A stretch of 64,000 nt of DNA from the NCBI GenBank assembly GCA_963555775.3, contig CAUVWY020000005.1:186001-250000 (forward strand), in the 5' to 3' direction. Below the pieces are notes generated by a model. It was not told where the DNA came from, made no database searches, and saw only the letters and a list, made by a program, of their open reading frames with translations. The stretch is from JAJEDW01 sp963555775 (GTDB lineage: Bacteria; Acidobacteriota; Terriglobia; 20CM-2-55-15). The position numbers were made by a program, and so were the translations under genes. This document shows, piece by piece, positions 25,184 to 33,524 of this stretch. Every line of letters begins with the position of its first letter. Position 1 is the stretch's first letter.

Positions 25184-26632
25184 ATGAAACTTTCCATTCC
25201 AATTGTCGGCCTCACGCTTACAGTCGCGCTGGTCGTGTCGGGCGCTATTGTGGGAACGAATTCGACCGCGGTCCTGGCGGCGGGAACACCAGAAACTCCC
25301 GCGCTTGCGGGGGTGGCGCCCGTTCAATCCGAAGGCGAGCAACTCTTGCAGGCACGGTGCGCGGTCTGCCATGACCTGGGTGGCGTTGCCGAGTTTCAGG
25401 CAGCCTACGACGAGAACTCTCTTCGCGAGCTCGTCGCCACGATGATCTCCTACGGCGCCCAGATAAACGACGCGGAAACCGACATCCTGGTCGCATACCT
25501 TCTGGGTAACGAACAGGCGGACGCTGCCCCGGCTTTCGACGAGACGGCCGCCGCCAATCTGGTCAACGCGTCGTGTACGACCTGTCACGATCTGACCGGC
25601 ATCGAGCGGGGCCTGTATCTCGCCGATGAATGGAGAGAGACCGTCAACCGCATGCTGGGCCATGGACTCAACATTTCCAATGAGGAAATCGAGACCATCG
25701 TCACGTATCTGGGCTCCGCTCCGGCTGCACAGGACGAAGAAGTGGCTGTCGCGGAAGACGACGAAGCTCCGGCCTTCGACGAGGCGGCCGCCGCCAATCT
25801 GGTCAACGCGTCGTGTACGACCTGTCACGATCTGACCGGCATCGAGCGGGGCCTGTATCCCGCCGATGAATGGAGAGAGACCGTCAACCGCATGCTGGGC
25901 CATGGACTCAACATTTCCAATGAGGAATTCGAGACCATCGTCACGTATCTGGGCACCTCTCCGGACACAGCCGAAGCGGATGCAGCCCCGGCCTTCGACG
26001 AAGCGGCCGCCGCCAATCTGGTCAACGCGTCGTGTACGACCTGTCACGATCTGACCGGCATCGAGCGGGGCCTGTATCCCGCCGATGAATGGAGAGAGAC
26101 CGTCAACCGCATGCTGGGCTATGGACTCAACATTTCCAATGAGGAATTCGAGACCATCGTCACGTATCTGGGCACCTCTCCGGACACAGCCGAAGCGGAT
26201 GCAGCCCCGGCCTTCGACGAAGCGGCCGCCTCCAATCTGGTCAACGCGTCGTGTACGACCTGTCACGATCTGACCGGCATCGAGCGGGGCCTGTATCCCG
26301 CCGATGAATGGAGAGAGACCGTCAACCGCATGCTGGGCTATGGGCTCAACATTTCCGATGAGGAAATCGAGACCATCGTCACGTATCTGGGCACGGCCCC
26401 CGACGCCGTAGACGGCGATGACGGCTACGATGCCGCTGCGGCGGAAGTGCTACTCAACTCCGCATGCACGACCTGTCACGACCTGACCGGGATCACGTCG
26501 GCACCCGGCACGTACACCGAAGCCGATTTCAGGGAGACCATCGAACGGATGCTCGGTCACGGGGCAGTTTTGAGCAATGACGAAATCGACATCCTGGTCC
26601 GGTACCTGACCGAAACGTACGGCGCTCAGTAG
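25184..26632 (+). CDS. Secreted multihaem cytochrome c made of tandem domain repeats
   Basis: A 482-aa protein with signal peptide (residues about 1-33) and six CxxCH haem motifs: CAVCH at Cys59, then CTTCH at Cys131, 211, 284, 357 and 428. Each motif heads a unit of 73-80 residues with the pattern CTTCHDLTGI...EWRETVNRMLGHG...E.ETIVTYLG, in which the Met of NRML or ERML could be the second axial ligand. Units two to five are almost identical even as DNA, so they arose by recent duplication; linkers are acidic (DTAEADAAPAFDEA). Likely a periplasmic electron wire or donor. No partner gene adjoins it, and a terminator follows. Confidence 0.88.
   Translation: MKLSIPIVGLTLTVALVVSGAIVGTNSTAVLAAGTPETPALAGVAPVQSEGEQLLQARCAVCHDLGGVAEFQAAYDENSLRELVATMISYGAQINDAETDILVAYLLGNEQADAAPAFDETAAANLVNASCTTCHDLTGIERGLYLADEWRETVNRMLGHGLNISNEEIETIVTYLGSAPAAQDEEVAVAEDDEAPAFDEAAAANLVNASCTTCHDLTGIERGLYPADEWRETVNRMLGHGLNISNEEFETIVTYLGTSPDTAEADAAPAFDEAAAANLVNASCTTCHDLTGIERGLYPADEWRETVNRMLGYGLNISNEEFETIVTYLGTSPDTAEADAAPAFDEAAASNLVNASCTTCHDLTGIERGLYPADEWRETVNRMLGYGLNISDEEIETIVTYLGTAPDAVDGDDGYDAAAAEVLLNSACTTCHDLTGITSAPGTYTEADFRETIERMLGHGAVLSNDEIDILVRYLTETYGAQ
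25540..26430 (+). repeat. Four near-identical tandem repeats encoding cytochrome c units
   Basis: Segments anchored at the shared GGTCAACGCG occur at 25560-25561, 25800-25801, 26020 and 26239, giving periods of 240, 219 and 219 bp. Differences between copies are few. Copy number may vary between strains through recombination. Confidence 0.85.
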
Positions 26633-26663
26633 GAAAATCGGAATTCCGGACGAATTCGAAAAG

Positions 26664-26702
26664 GGCAGGTCTTCCGGCCGAAACCGGAACCTGCCTTTTT
26701 TA
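26664..26702 (+). terminator. Rho-independent terminator after the cytochrome gene
   Basis: GGCAGGT (26664-26670) pairs with ACCTGCC (26689-26695), with an inner CCGG pair, followed by TTTTTTT. Confidence 0.88.
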
Positions 26703-26898
26703 CTTTGGCGATCGCACCAGACCTCGTTATTTCACGACCGATCTTCTTCACCCGCACCGCCCCGTCGTCGTCCGCGCTTACTTCCAGTTCAATCAGATAT
26801 CTTCAGGCCTTAGCGCGCGCTTCATCCGGCGCGACCGGCGCCAGGCTGCTGTATTCCAGGTGGACGCAACCCGGGTGCGGACGGCCTGCCGTCCGAAG

Positions 26899-28362
26899 TC
26901 AACGCGGCCCGGGTGCCCGGCGCTGTTCCCGTTCAAACGCTTCGATCTGACGCAGATACGTTTCGACGGCCGCGCGATTCTGTGTGGCATAGCCGATTAT
27001 TTCTTCAATGTGGGCCGCGTACTCCTCAAGCCGCCGGCGCTCGGCACGGGCGAAAACTGACGCCCTGGCGGCCGCGAGACGAATGCGGGACTCGGTCTGT
27101 ATGACCTGCTGCTCTCCAACCGACGTCGTCGTCGCGTAGTCGCTCAATGCGTCGAGATACTCTTCACGCAATGACCGTACCGATGCCCTCGAGAAGTAAC
27201 CGTCGGGGAACCCCGGCGCCATTTCAACGACGTGTTCATAGCGTCTCAAGGCCTCGTCGAGATCGCCTGATTCCTGGGCAGCCTTGCCAAACCCGTATTC
27301 CGCGTTCATATGCGACGGATCCCACGCCAGAGCCAGTTCGTACTGGATCTGCGCCCAGCCGAAGCGCCCACGCCCATACTGGATGTTCCCAAGATAGTAG
27401 TAGGCGTCGGCGTTTGATGGGTCCAGGCGAACGACCTCGCGAAAATGCGGCTCGGCGTCGTCAGGGCGAGCGATGTCCAGCAACAGGACCCCCTGGCTGA
27501 AGTGGGCCGGGTGAAAGTCCGGATTGGTTTCGAGCGCGGCCCGATATTGCGCCAGCGCGGGCTCCACCTCATCGATCGCGGAATAGTAGTTACCCAACGC
27601 GAGCCGTCCCTCCAGAAAATCAGGCGCCAGCCGGACGGCAGCTCCGTAAAGTGGTTCGGCTGACGACGACTCGTTTTCGAAAGCCATGTGGCCCAGGCCG
27701 ACATATGAACGGTAGTGGGATGGATTCAGTTCCAGCGCGCGACGATACGACTCGGCCGCGCGATCGGCATCGCCTCGCCTCCTATGGAGTTCCCCGGACT
27801 CGTATTGAAACAGCGCCGAGCCTCTATCCAGTTCCTCGGGGTCCTCGATCCTCAAGTCCGAACCCTCGTCGGCGCCAGCCAGAAGCTTCCAGTAGACAAC
27901 GCGATTCATCGCGTCCAGGGGGTCCAGCCGAATGGCACGTTCGATGGTCTCTACCGCCGAGTCTGCCGGATGCTCCAGTAAAGCGCTCAAACGAATTCTG
28001 AAGCTCTCGTATCCCGGGCATGGATTGCCATCCGCCGCCGTGATCGCCTCGGACCGGCTCGTCTCATGTTCTTCCAGGTTCAAACGTTTTTCATCGGAAA
28101 GAAAGACCAGGGACTGCGCCAGATTGAGCGAGTAGTCGCAGTTTTCGGGTTCGATCCGCCAAGCCCGTTGAAACGCGGTCGCGGCGCGGCGATACCCCTC
28201 GGGCGTGCCCAGATGAAAGGCACGGAGCCCATCGCGGTAGAGCACTTCCTGGATGCCCGGCCCGGCCGGCCGCGCGCGAACGCAACCACAGACGGCGAGT
28301 GCCAGCAACAACGTCGCGGGCCTGCCGAGGTTGCGGAATATTTTCGAAAGTAGACGTCTCAT
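26899..28362 (-). CDS. TPR-repeat lipoprotein
   Basis: A 487-aa protein starting MRRLLSKIFRNLGRPATLL, with hydrophobic LLLALAVCGC and a possible lipobox (VCGC). From about residue 40 it is built of tetratricopeptide repeats; clear units include AAESYRRALELNPSHYRSYVGLG, ALAQYRAALETNPDFHPAHF, AEPHFREVVRLDPSNADAYYYLG and ALRRYEHVVEMAPGFPDGYF. TPRs are protein-binding scaffolds; the partner is unknown. I used the ATG at 28362 because it gives the signal sequence; an upstream start adds 26 polar residues. It is divergent from the ATP synthase operon. Confidence 0.8.
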   Translation of the reverse strand: MRRLLSKIFRNLGRPATLLLALAVCGCVRARPAGPGIQEVLYRDGLRAFHLGTPEGYRRAATAFQRAWRIEPENCDYSLNLAQSLVFLSDEKRLNLEEHETSRSEAITAADGNPCPGYESFRIRLSALLEHPADSAVETIERAIRLDPLDAMNRVVYWKLLAGADEGSDLRIEDPEELDRGSALFQYESGELHRRRGDADRAAESYRRALELNPSHYRSYVGLGHMAFENESSSAEPLYGAAVRLAPDFLEGRLALGNYYSAIDEVEPALAQYRAALETNPDFHPAHFSQGVLLLDIARPDDAEPHFREVVRLDPSNADAYYYLGNIQYGRGRFGWAQIQYELALAWDPSHMNAEYGFGKAAQESGDLDEALRRYEHVVEMAPGFPDGYFSRASVRSLREEYLDALSDYATTTSVGEQQVIQTESRIRLAAARASVFARAERRRLEEYAAHIEEIIGYATQNRAAVETYLRQIEAFEREQRRAPGPR

Positions 28363-28577
28363 GAATCTCGATGTGAAGTCGGCCCGAGGAATATCCACAG
28401 GGTCCTCGAACGATTGTCTCAAAACACGTCCGGCATTCATACCGGCAACATCGGGTCCCGCCTGATGTCAGGCCCGTAAAGCCTTCCCCGGCGGCATCCC
28501 TTAATTCCAGGGTTCACGAATCCGCCGAATTGAATGGCGATTCGGCCGGAGTTTGGGTCCAAAATTGTCCTTCAGAT

Positions 28578-28586
28578 TGGTATAAT
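28578..28586 (+). promoter_or_regulatory. Extended -10 promoter of the F0 ATP synthase operon
   Basis: TGGTATAAT is a perfect extended -10 (TGnTATAAT) about 80 bp before the first gene of the operon. A good -35 is not seen, as is usual for extended -10 promoters. Confidence 0.6.
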
Positions 28587-28666
28587 GTCTGGTTTGAATT
28601 GGGGTCGAAGGACAACCTTGAGAGACAGTCTTGTTGGACAGTCCGGCCGCTTGGCGGATCTGGAGT

Positions 28667-28930
28667 ATGGTGACGGTCCCTATGCCCGACGACGACCAGA
28701 TCCCGACACTTGCACGGTCCCTGCGGCAACTTCAGGAGATCTTGCGGAAGTCGGGACCCGAGATGATGGCAGGCTATACGATGATGGCGGCTATTCTGGT
28801 CTGCGGTGGGATCGGCTACGGATTGGACCTCTGGCTCGATACCGAGCCATGGCTCCTGACGGGAGGGCTGCTGATCGGTATGGTCGTCGGTTTCGTTGAA
28901 CTGGCGCGCATCGTTACCCGGCGAAAATGA
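28667..28930 (+). CDS. AtpI/AtpZ-like F0 accessory membrane protein
   Basis: An 87-aa protein starting MVTVPMPDDDQIPTLARSL (an in-frame ATG at 28682 is an alternative start). It has two hydrophobic helices, AGYTMMAAILVCGGIGYGLDLWL and LLTGGLLIGMVVGFVELAR, with the GxGxxLDxxL...G...G pattern of the putative F0F1 ATPase gene-1 family (AtpZ/AtpI group), thought to aid c-ring assembly or divalent cation transport. It overlaps the next gene by 4 bp and opens the F0 operon. Confidence 0.8.
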   Translation: MVTVPMPDDDQIPTLARSLRQLQEILRKSGPEMMAGYTMMAAILVCGGIGYGLDLWLDTEPWLLTGGLLIGMVVGFVELARIVTRRK

Positions 28931-29295
28931 AATTGGCTGGGTGGCTTACGACGGGCTCCGCGGCATCCGCGTTCCTTTTGACGCTGCTTCCCGGGGTCGA
29001 CGCCAGTCTTGAAATCTGGCTTGGAATGTTAGGGCCGCTCGTGATCGTCGTCGCCGGCTGGATCGTCGTTGAACGTACTGAGAGACGGCAACCCGCGAAC
29101 ATGACCCGCATCCAGATACGACTCCTGGTTGCAAAGATGGTCTTTGTGGGCGGGTACGTCACCGCCATAATCCAAATGAGTCCGGCTCGTCCGGTCCCGT
29201 TCGCGGTGAGCTTTACAGGTTATTTTCTGGTGCTGTACGGGGTAGAGGCGATCGCGCTATACCGCTTGATACAGCCTCGATTCACAAAGGAATGA
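28927..29295 (+). CDS. atpI: AtpI-like (ATP synthase I) membrane protein
   Basis: A 122-aa protein with about four hydrophobic helices (AASAFLLTLLPGV, LGMLGPLVIVVAGWIVVE, LLVAKMVFVGGYVTAII and SFTGYFLVLYGVEAIALYRL). The size, topology and position just before atpB match the ATP synthase I family, which assists F0 assembly. The sequence has no catalytic motif. It overlaps the preceding gene (ATGA at 28927-28930). Confidence 0.65.
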   Translation: MKLAGWLTTGSAASAFLLTLLPGVDASLEIWLGMLGPLVIVVAGWIVVERTERRQPANMTRIQIRLLVAKMVFVGGYVTAIIQMSPARPVPFAVSFTGYFLVLYGVEAIALYRLIQPRFTKE

Positions 29296-29326
29296 CAACC
29301 GGGCGAGGGGAACCGGGACGACCGAA

Positions 29327-30268
29327 ATGCGTGCAATGCGATTAGCCACTCAGGAAGAATTGATCGAACAAGTCGAACCCGAGGCTCTTAGCGTTGGGGA
29401 CGTCATCATTGAGCATGTCACCAACAGCGATCCTGAACATCCCCTGATCCACCTGCCCCACATCCTCGGAATCGACATGTCCGTCAGCAAACACGTCCTG
29501 ATGCTGTGGATTGTCGCCGCCGCCGTGTTCCTGATCGTCACGTTCAGTGTCCGCAGGTACCTCAAACAGAATCAATTGGTCCCGTCGGGCCTCATGAATG
29601 CGATCGAAGCGATGGTATTGTTCATTAGGGACCAAGTCGTCGAGCCCAACGTTGGGAAAAAATGGACGAACGCCTGGACTCCGTGCCTCCTGACATTCTT
29701 CGTGTTCATCCTCGGCGCGAACGCAATCGGCATGATTCCAATTTTCGATCTCCTGGGCCTGCTGAACCATTGGGTGTTGCACCCCGGCGAAGACGCCTTT
29801 CTGACTAACGTCGTACATGGCGGCACGACGGCGACGGCCAACTTCAACGTCACCGCCGGCCTGGCAACGGTGACTTTCTTTGCCATCATCATGGCGGGCA
29901 CCCTGGCGCATGGATTCGTCGGGCATTGGAAGAATCTGGTTCCAGGTGGGCTGCCGAAGCCGGTCTACATCTTGTTGATCCCCATCGAAATCGCAGGGCT
30001 ATTCATCAAACCGTTCGCTCTGACCATGCGTCTTGCCGCCAACATGACCGGCGGCCACATTGCGATCCTCGCTATTATTTCTATGATTTTTCTGCTCGCC
30101 GATGTATTCGGATCGGCAGTGGCCGGTCTGGCGGTGGGCTTCGGCATCTCGTTACCGCTGGCCATCGGGATCTCGGCCCTCGAGATCATCGTCGTTCTGG
30201 TACAGGCCTACGTCTTTACACTTCTTTCGGCCGTGTTCATTGGCATGGCCATTAACGCACATCACTAG
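29327..30268 (+). CDS. atpB: ATP synthase F0 subunit a
   Basis: Membrane proton channel (313 aa). The essential Arg of helix 4 lies in LTMRLAANMTGGHI. Further marks are the conserved LTFFVFILGANAIGMIP and the C-terminal ALEIIVVLVQAYVFTLLSAVFIGMA. The N-terminus has an extra hydrophilic stretch (QEELIEQVEPEALS) before the first helix, common in this group. The first ATG is at 29327; one three codons later is also possible. Confidence 0.95.
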   Translation: MRAMRLATQEELIEQVEPEALSVGDVIIEHVTNSDPEHPLIHLPHILGIDMSVSKHVLMLWIVAAAVFLIVTFSVRRYLKQNQLVPSGLMNAIEAMVLFIRDQVVEPNVGKKWTNAWTPCLLTFFVFILGANAIGMIPIFDLLGLLNHWVLHPGEDAFLTNVVHGGTTATANFNVTAGLATVTFFAIIMAGTLAHGFVGHWKNLVPGGLPKPVYILLIPIEIAGLFIKPFALTMRLAANMTGGHIAILAIISMIFLLADVFGSAVAGLAVGFGISLPLAIGISALEIIVVLVQAYVFTLLSAVFIGMAINAHH

Positions 30269-30287
30269 TATACGGAGACTACACAGC

Positions 30288-30584
30288 ATGCAAGTTCTGC
30301 ACTACCTGGGCTTAGCCCTCTTTCAGGTTGAAGGCGCCGCAGATGTCGTGGGCAACTCGACAGTCCTGCACCACTACTTTGGCGCCGCCATCGGACTGGG
30401 CCTGGTCGTCATCGGCGCTGCTATCGGAATCGGCAAGTTCACGGCCGCGGCAGTCGAAGGCATCGCGCGGCAACCGTCCGCAACCAGCCAGATCACGGGA
30501 GCATTTCTTTTGCCGATGTTCCTGCTCGAAGGCATCGCGATCATCGCGGCAGTCCTCTGTGGATTGGTCATACTCATAAGATAG
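30288..30584 (+). CDS. atpE: ATP synthase F0 subunit c
   Basis: Rotor-ring subunit (98 aa) with two hairpin helices. Helix 1 is GAAIGLGLVVIGAAIGIGK, the polar loop is EGIARQP, and helix 2 carries the ion-binding carboxylate Glu81 in PMFLLEGIAII. The Gln and Glu-Ser-Thr residues of sodium-type rings are missing, so a proton is the likely coupling ion. GGAG stands 10 nt before the ATG. It begins 19 bp after atpB. Confidence 0.94.
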   Translation: MQVLHYLGLALFQVEGAADVVGNSTVLHHYFGAAIGLGLVVIGAAIGIGKFTAAAVEGIARQPSATSQITGAFLLPMFLLEGIAIIAAVLCGLVILIR

Positions 30585-30636
30585 GCTTCGCCGTTCTTGA
30601 AGCAGCGCACTTGCGCTACAGCCGAGGAAATATCGA

Positions 30637-31140
30637 ATGGAAAACCCACTGGTCCAGATCGATCCGGGATTGTTCATCTGGTCGATCCTGACGTTTCTGG
30701 GCTTGCTTGGCATGCTCTGGTGGTTCGCGTGGGGCCCACTTCTCAAGGCGCTTGAGAACCGTCAGGAAACGATTCGGAAGTCACTCGAAGACGCCGATCG
30801 GGCCAAGCAGGAACTGGAGCGGCTACAGAACGAATCTGCTGAAATCCTGAGGGGCGCGCGGGTCGAAGCGAATGGAATCATCGCGAAGAGCCGATCCGAC
30901 GCCGCCCTCGTGGGAGAAGAGCTCGCGAAAAAAGCCCGGAACGATGCCGAAGCGATTGTCCGCGCTGCCAAACGACAGATCGAGACCGAGAAGAGTCAGG
31001 CCCTGAGGGAAATCCGGAACGAGGTGGCCGATCTATCGGTGACCATCGCTTCGAAGCTCCTGGAACGGAATCTCTCCAGGGAAGACAACGTCAAGCTCGT
31101 CGAAGACACGCTTCGGCATTTTGAAGTCAGCGATCGTTAA
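30637..31140 (+). CDS. atpF: ATP synthase F0 subunit b
   Basis: Peripheral stalk protein (167 aa): an N-terminal membrane helix (LFIWSILTFLGLLGMLWWFAW) followed by a long charged coiled coil (ENRQETIRKSLEDADRAKQELERLQNE is its start) and a C-terminal delta-binding part (SVTIASKLLERNLSRED). A single b subunit is present. It ends the operon: atpH, A, G, D and C do not follow, so F1 must be encoded elsewhere. Its TAA stop is part of a 22-bp perfect inverted repeat. Confidence 0.94.
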   Translation: MENPLVQIDPGLFIWSILTFLGLLGMLWWFAWGPLLKALENRQETIRKSLEDADRAKQELERLQNESAEILRGARVEANGIIAKSRSDAALVGEELAKKARNDAEAIVRAAKRQIETEKSQALREIRNEVADLSVTIASKLLERNLSREDNVKLVEDTLRHFEVSDR

Positions 31141-31184
31141 CAGCCCGTGGCAGAATCCTGTTGGATTCTGCCACGGGCTGTTAA
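31137..31184. repeat. 48-bp perfect hairpin repeat after atpF
   Basis: The arm at 31137-31158 is repeated perfectly in inverse orientation at 31163-31184 around a TGTT loop; the arm begins TTAACAGCCCGTGG. It contains the atpF stop codon. It could end transcription or stabilise the 3' end, but it lacks a T tract. Its ends relate it to 9108-9271 and 19888-19929. Confidence 0.8.
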
Positions 31185-31307
31185 GCGTCGAGTATCTTCT
31201 CTGCCGCGAAGACTCCTGAAAACCCGACGTCCACATGCTTCACCGGCCCCGACATGACAGGGGGATGACTGCTCCGTTTCTCCTGTCCATCCCCCGTTCG
31301 ATTGTTA

Positions 31308-31313
31308 TATAAT
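31308..31313 (+). promoter_or_regulatory. -10 element for the lipoprotein gene
   Basis: Perfect TATAAT about 70 bp before the start at 31382. No recognisable -35 at 17 bp. Confidence 0.4.
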
Positions 31314-31381
31314 TCACCCGAAAATAGGACCGGCTTCTTTGATCAACTGTCTATCCGACAGGAGACCCGTCAGGAGGACTT

Positions 31382-31978
31382 ATGTATAACCGCCTCACGC
31401 TGTTTGTCTTGTTTTCGACCCTTACCCTCTCATTGGGCGCGTGCGCTCCTGCTGCTGAGGAACCGGTAGCGGAACCGGTCGTCGAAGAGGCCCCGCCGCC
31501 ACCACCGCCGCCTCCTCGTCATGAGTTGACCGAGGTCGCCATCTCCGAAGAAATTCCGGACTTCACAAGCCGGAACGTCGAAGTGCTGGGCGTCAAAATC
31601 GGCGATTCAACGAATGCGGTTGCCGGGAACCTGGGCGAGTTAATCGGCGATACCGTCGTGGGCGAAGAAGACTACATCACGGCTTATCGGACCGGCGGCA
31701 TCTTTCTGTACACACTCAAACTGACGGGTATCACGCGGGCTGTCGAAGTGACGTCGCAACTCGCCGATGAAATCGTCGACCCGAACCTGAAAGCCTGGCT
31801 CGAAGATGGAGATCAGTCCGTCCTCCGCGAGTGGCTCGGACCCGAAGAGAGCCTCTCAAGCATTCCTGAGGACAACAACGCGACCGAGTTCGGGTACGAT
31901 TCCCGAGGCCTACGGTTCATACAGCGCGTCATTAACGGGCAGGACTTCTACGCGGTTCGCTTCAGCGAAATGCAGTAG
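31382..31978 (+). CDS. Small proline-rich lipoprotein, unknown function
   Basis: A 198-aa protein with a signal peptide and lipobox SLGAC (Cys21), then a Pro/Glu/Val linker with eight consecutive prolines, then a soluble domain of about 150 residues (EVLGVKIGDSTNAV, YRTGGIFLYTLKLTG, EFGYDSRGLRFIQRVINGQDFYAVRF). The linker would span from the membrane anchor into the periplasm. CAGGAGGA precedes the ATG by a good distance. No family recognised. It stands alone between the ATP synthase and complex I operons. Confidence 0.75.
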   Translation: MYNRLTLFVLFSTLTLSLGACAPAAEEPVAEPVVEEAPPPPPPPPRHELTEVAISEEIPDFTSRNVEVLGVKIGDSTNAVAGNLGELIGDTVVGEEDYITAYRTGGIFLYTLKLTGITRAVEVTSQLADEIVDPNLKAWLEDGDQSVLREWLGPEESLSSIPEDNNATEFGYDSRGLRFIQRVINGQDFYAVRFSEMQ

Positions 31979-32004
31979 AAGCATCAGAAAGAACTTGGCA
32001 ATCC

Positions 32005-32023
32005 GGGCGGTCCATGACCGCCC
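32005..32023. repeat. Dispersed palindrome GGGCGGTC-CAT-GACCGCCC
   Basis: An 8-bp perfect stem with a 3-nt loop lies between the convergent lipoprotein and nuoN genes. A copy differing by one base is at 46509-46527. It may act as a bidirectional transcript end. Confidence 0.6.
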
Positions 32024-32072
32024 GCTCCCCTTCCATCCCCAGTTCTCCTCCCGGATCCGAATCAGAGAAGAA

Positions 32073-33524
32073 TCAGAACGCCAGGGTGGCTGTCGCTTCC
32101 CGTGCCATTTCGATAAAAGGATCCGGATAAAGACCGATCAGGATCGTCAGCAAAATCGTGATCGCCAAGACTGAAACGACACCGCCCGACAAGGCCAGTC
32201 GTCCGGTTTCCTCGCCGGGCTCGGTAATGAACATCGCCACGACGACGCGCATGTAGTAGTAGAGGCCAATGGCAATGTTCAGGGCCGCGATCACGGCAAC
32301 GGTAATATGGCCGGTCTCGATGACGGCCGAGAACAGGTAGTATTTTGCAACGAAACCGGCCGTAGGGGGGATGCCCGCGAGCGAGAGCATGAAGATCAGC
32401 ATCATCACGGCGGCGACCGGATGCCTGAAGAACAGGCCGTTCATCTCATCGATGTTTTCGCCAATGACGTTTTTCCGGCGCAGAGCCACCACAATGGCCC
32501 AGGTTCCAACGTTCATGAAGGTGTAAACGAACAGGTAGAGCGCTACAGCGGTCATGCCGGTGTCGTTTCCGGCGATGAGACCGAGCAGCACGAACCCCGC
32601 ATGGGAGATCGATGAGTACGCCAACAGGCGCTTGACGTTGGTCTGGCGCAAGGCAGCCAGATTGCCGAGCGTGATCGTCATGACGGCGACGGCGACGAGC
32701 AGCGGCACCCACTGGTCCCGAAGCGGGTAGATCGCCACCATGAACACACGAACCATCATGGCAAACGACGCCGCTTTCACCGCTACGGACATGAAAGCCG
32801 TCACCGGACTGGGCGCCCCCTCATACGCGTCCGGAGTCCACTGGTGGAACGGAACCGCGGCGATCTTGAAAAACAGCCCGGCGGCCACAGTCGCCATGGC
32901 GATCATCGAAACGGGATCGGCGATGTCGCGGCGCGTCAACGCGTCGGCAATCGCGGTCAGGTTGGTCGAACCGGAAATGCCGTACAACAACGACATTCCG
33001 TAAAGCAGGATACCCGAAGAAAACGCGCCGAGCAGGAAGTACTTGATCGCCGCTTCGTTCGACCGCGCGCTCCCGCGCAGGAAGCCGACCAGGATGTACG
33101 TGGCGATCGCCATGGTTTCAAGACCGATGTACAGCGTCACGAGGTCGGTTCCGCCCGCCATGAACATCATGCCCATCACGGCAAACAGGAGCAGCGCATA
33201 AAACTCGCCGTGTTGCTCGCCCTCGATGTCGAAGTACCGAATCGACAAACCCACGGTCAAGGCGGCTGCGGCAAGAAACATGAGTTTGAAATACGCCGCA
33301 AATGGATCGGCGACGATCTGTCCGCCGTACGCCGACACGATGCCCAAGTCGCTGTTCCTGAACAGGAGTAGAGCGGACACGAACAATCCCAAAAGGGCGA
33401 AGTATCCCAGCTTGCGTTTATCGGGGACGATCAGGTCGAACACCAGCAGGGCCAGGCCAAAGACGGTCAGGGCCAACTCGGGAGCGATGGCGGTCAGATC
33501 CGAAATTTGAAAGAACTCGCCCAT
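32073..33524 (-). CDS. nuoN: NADH-quinone oxidoreductase subunit N
   Basis: Antiporter-like proton-pumping subunit of complex I (483 aa, 14 hydrophobic helices). Family marks include the Glu-containing MFYIGLETMAIATYILVGF-type segment (here VTLYIGLETMAIATYILVGF), the lysine helix FFKIAAVPFHQWTPDAYEGAPSP, and LAYSSISHAGFVLLG. It is the last gene of the leftward nuo operon; its start abuts the nuoM stop. Confidence 0.95.
   Translation of the reverse strand: MGEFFQISDLTAIAPELALTVFGLALLVFDLIVPDKRKLGYFALLGLFVSALLLFRNSDLGIVSAYGGQIVADPFAAYFKLMFLAAAALTVGLSIRYFDIEGEQHGEFYALLLFAVMGMMFMAGGTDLVTLYIGLETMAIATYILVGFLRGSARSNEAAIKYFLLGAFSSGILLYGMSLLYGISGSTNLTAIADALTRRDIADPVSMIAMATVAAGLFFKIAAVPFHQWTPDAYEGAPSPVTAFMSVAVKAASFAMMVRVFMVAIYPLRDQWVPLLVAVAVMTITLGNLAALRQTNVKRLLAYSSISHAGFVLLGLIAGNDTGMTAVALYLFVYTFMNVGTWAIVVALRRKNVIGENIDEMNGLFFRHPVAAVMMLIFMLSLAGIPPTAGFVAKYYLFSAVIETGHITVAVIAALNIAIGLYYYMRVVVAMFITEPGEETGRLALSGGVVSVLAITILLTILIGLYPDPFIEMAREATATLAF

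Noticed and set aside
25540..26430. Tandem direct repeats as a CRISPR array
   Set aside because: Units of 219-240 bp are in frame, encode CxxCH domains and have no short repeat-spacer structure.
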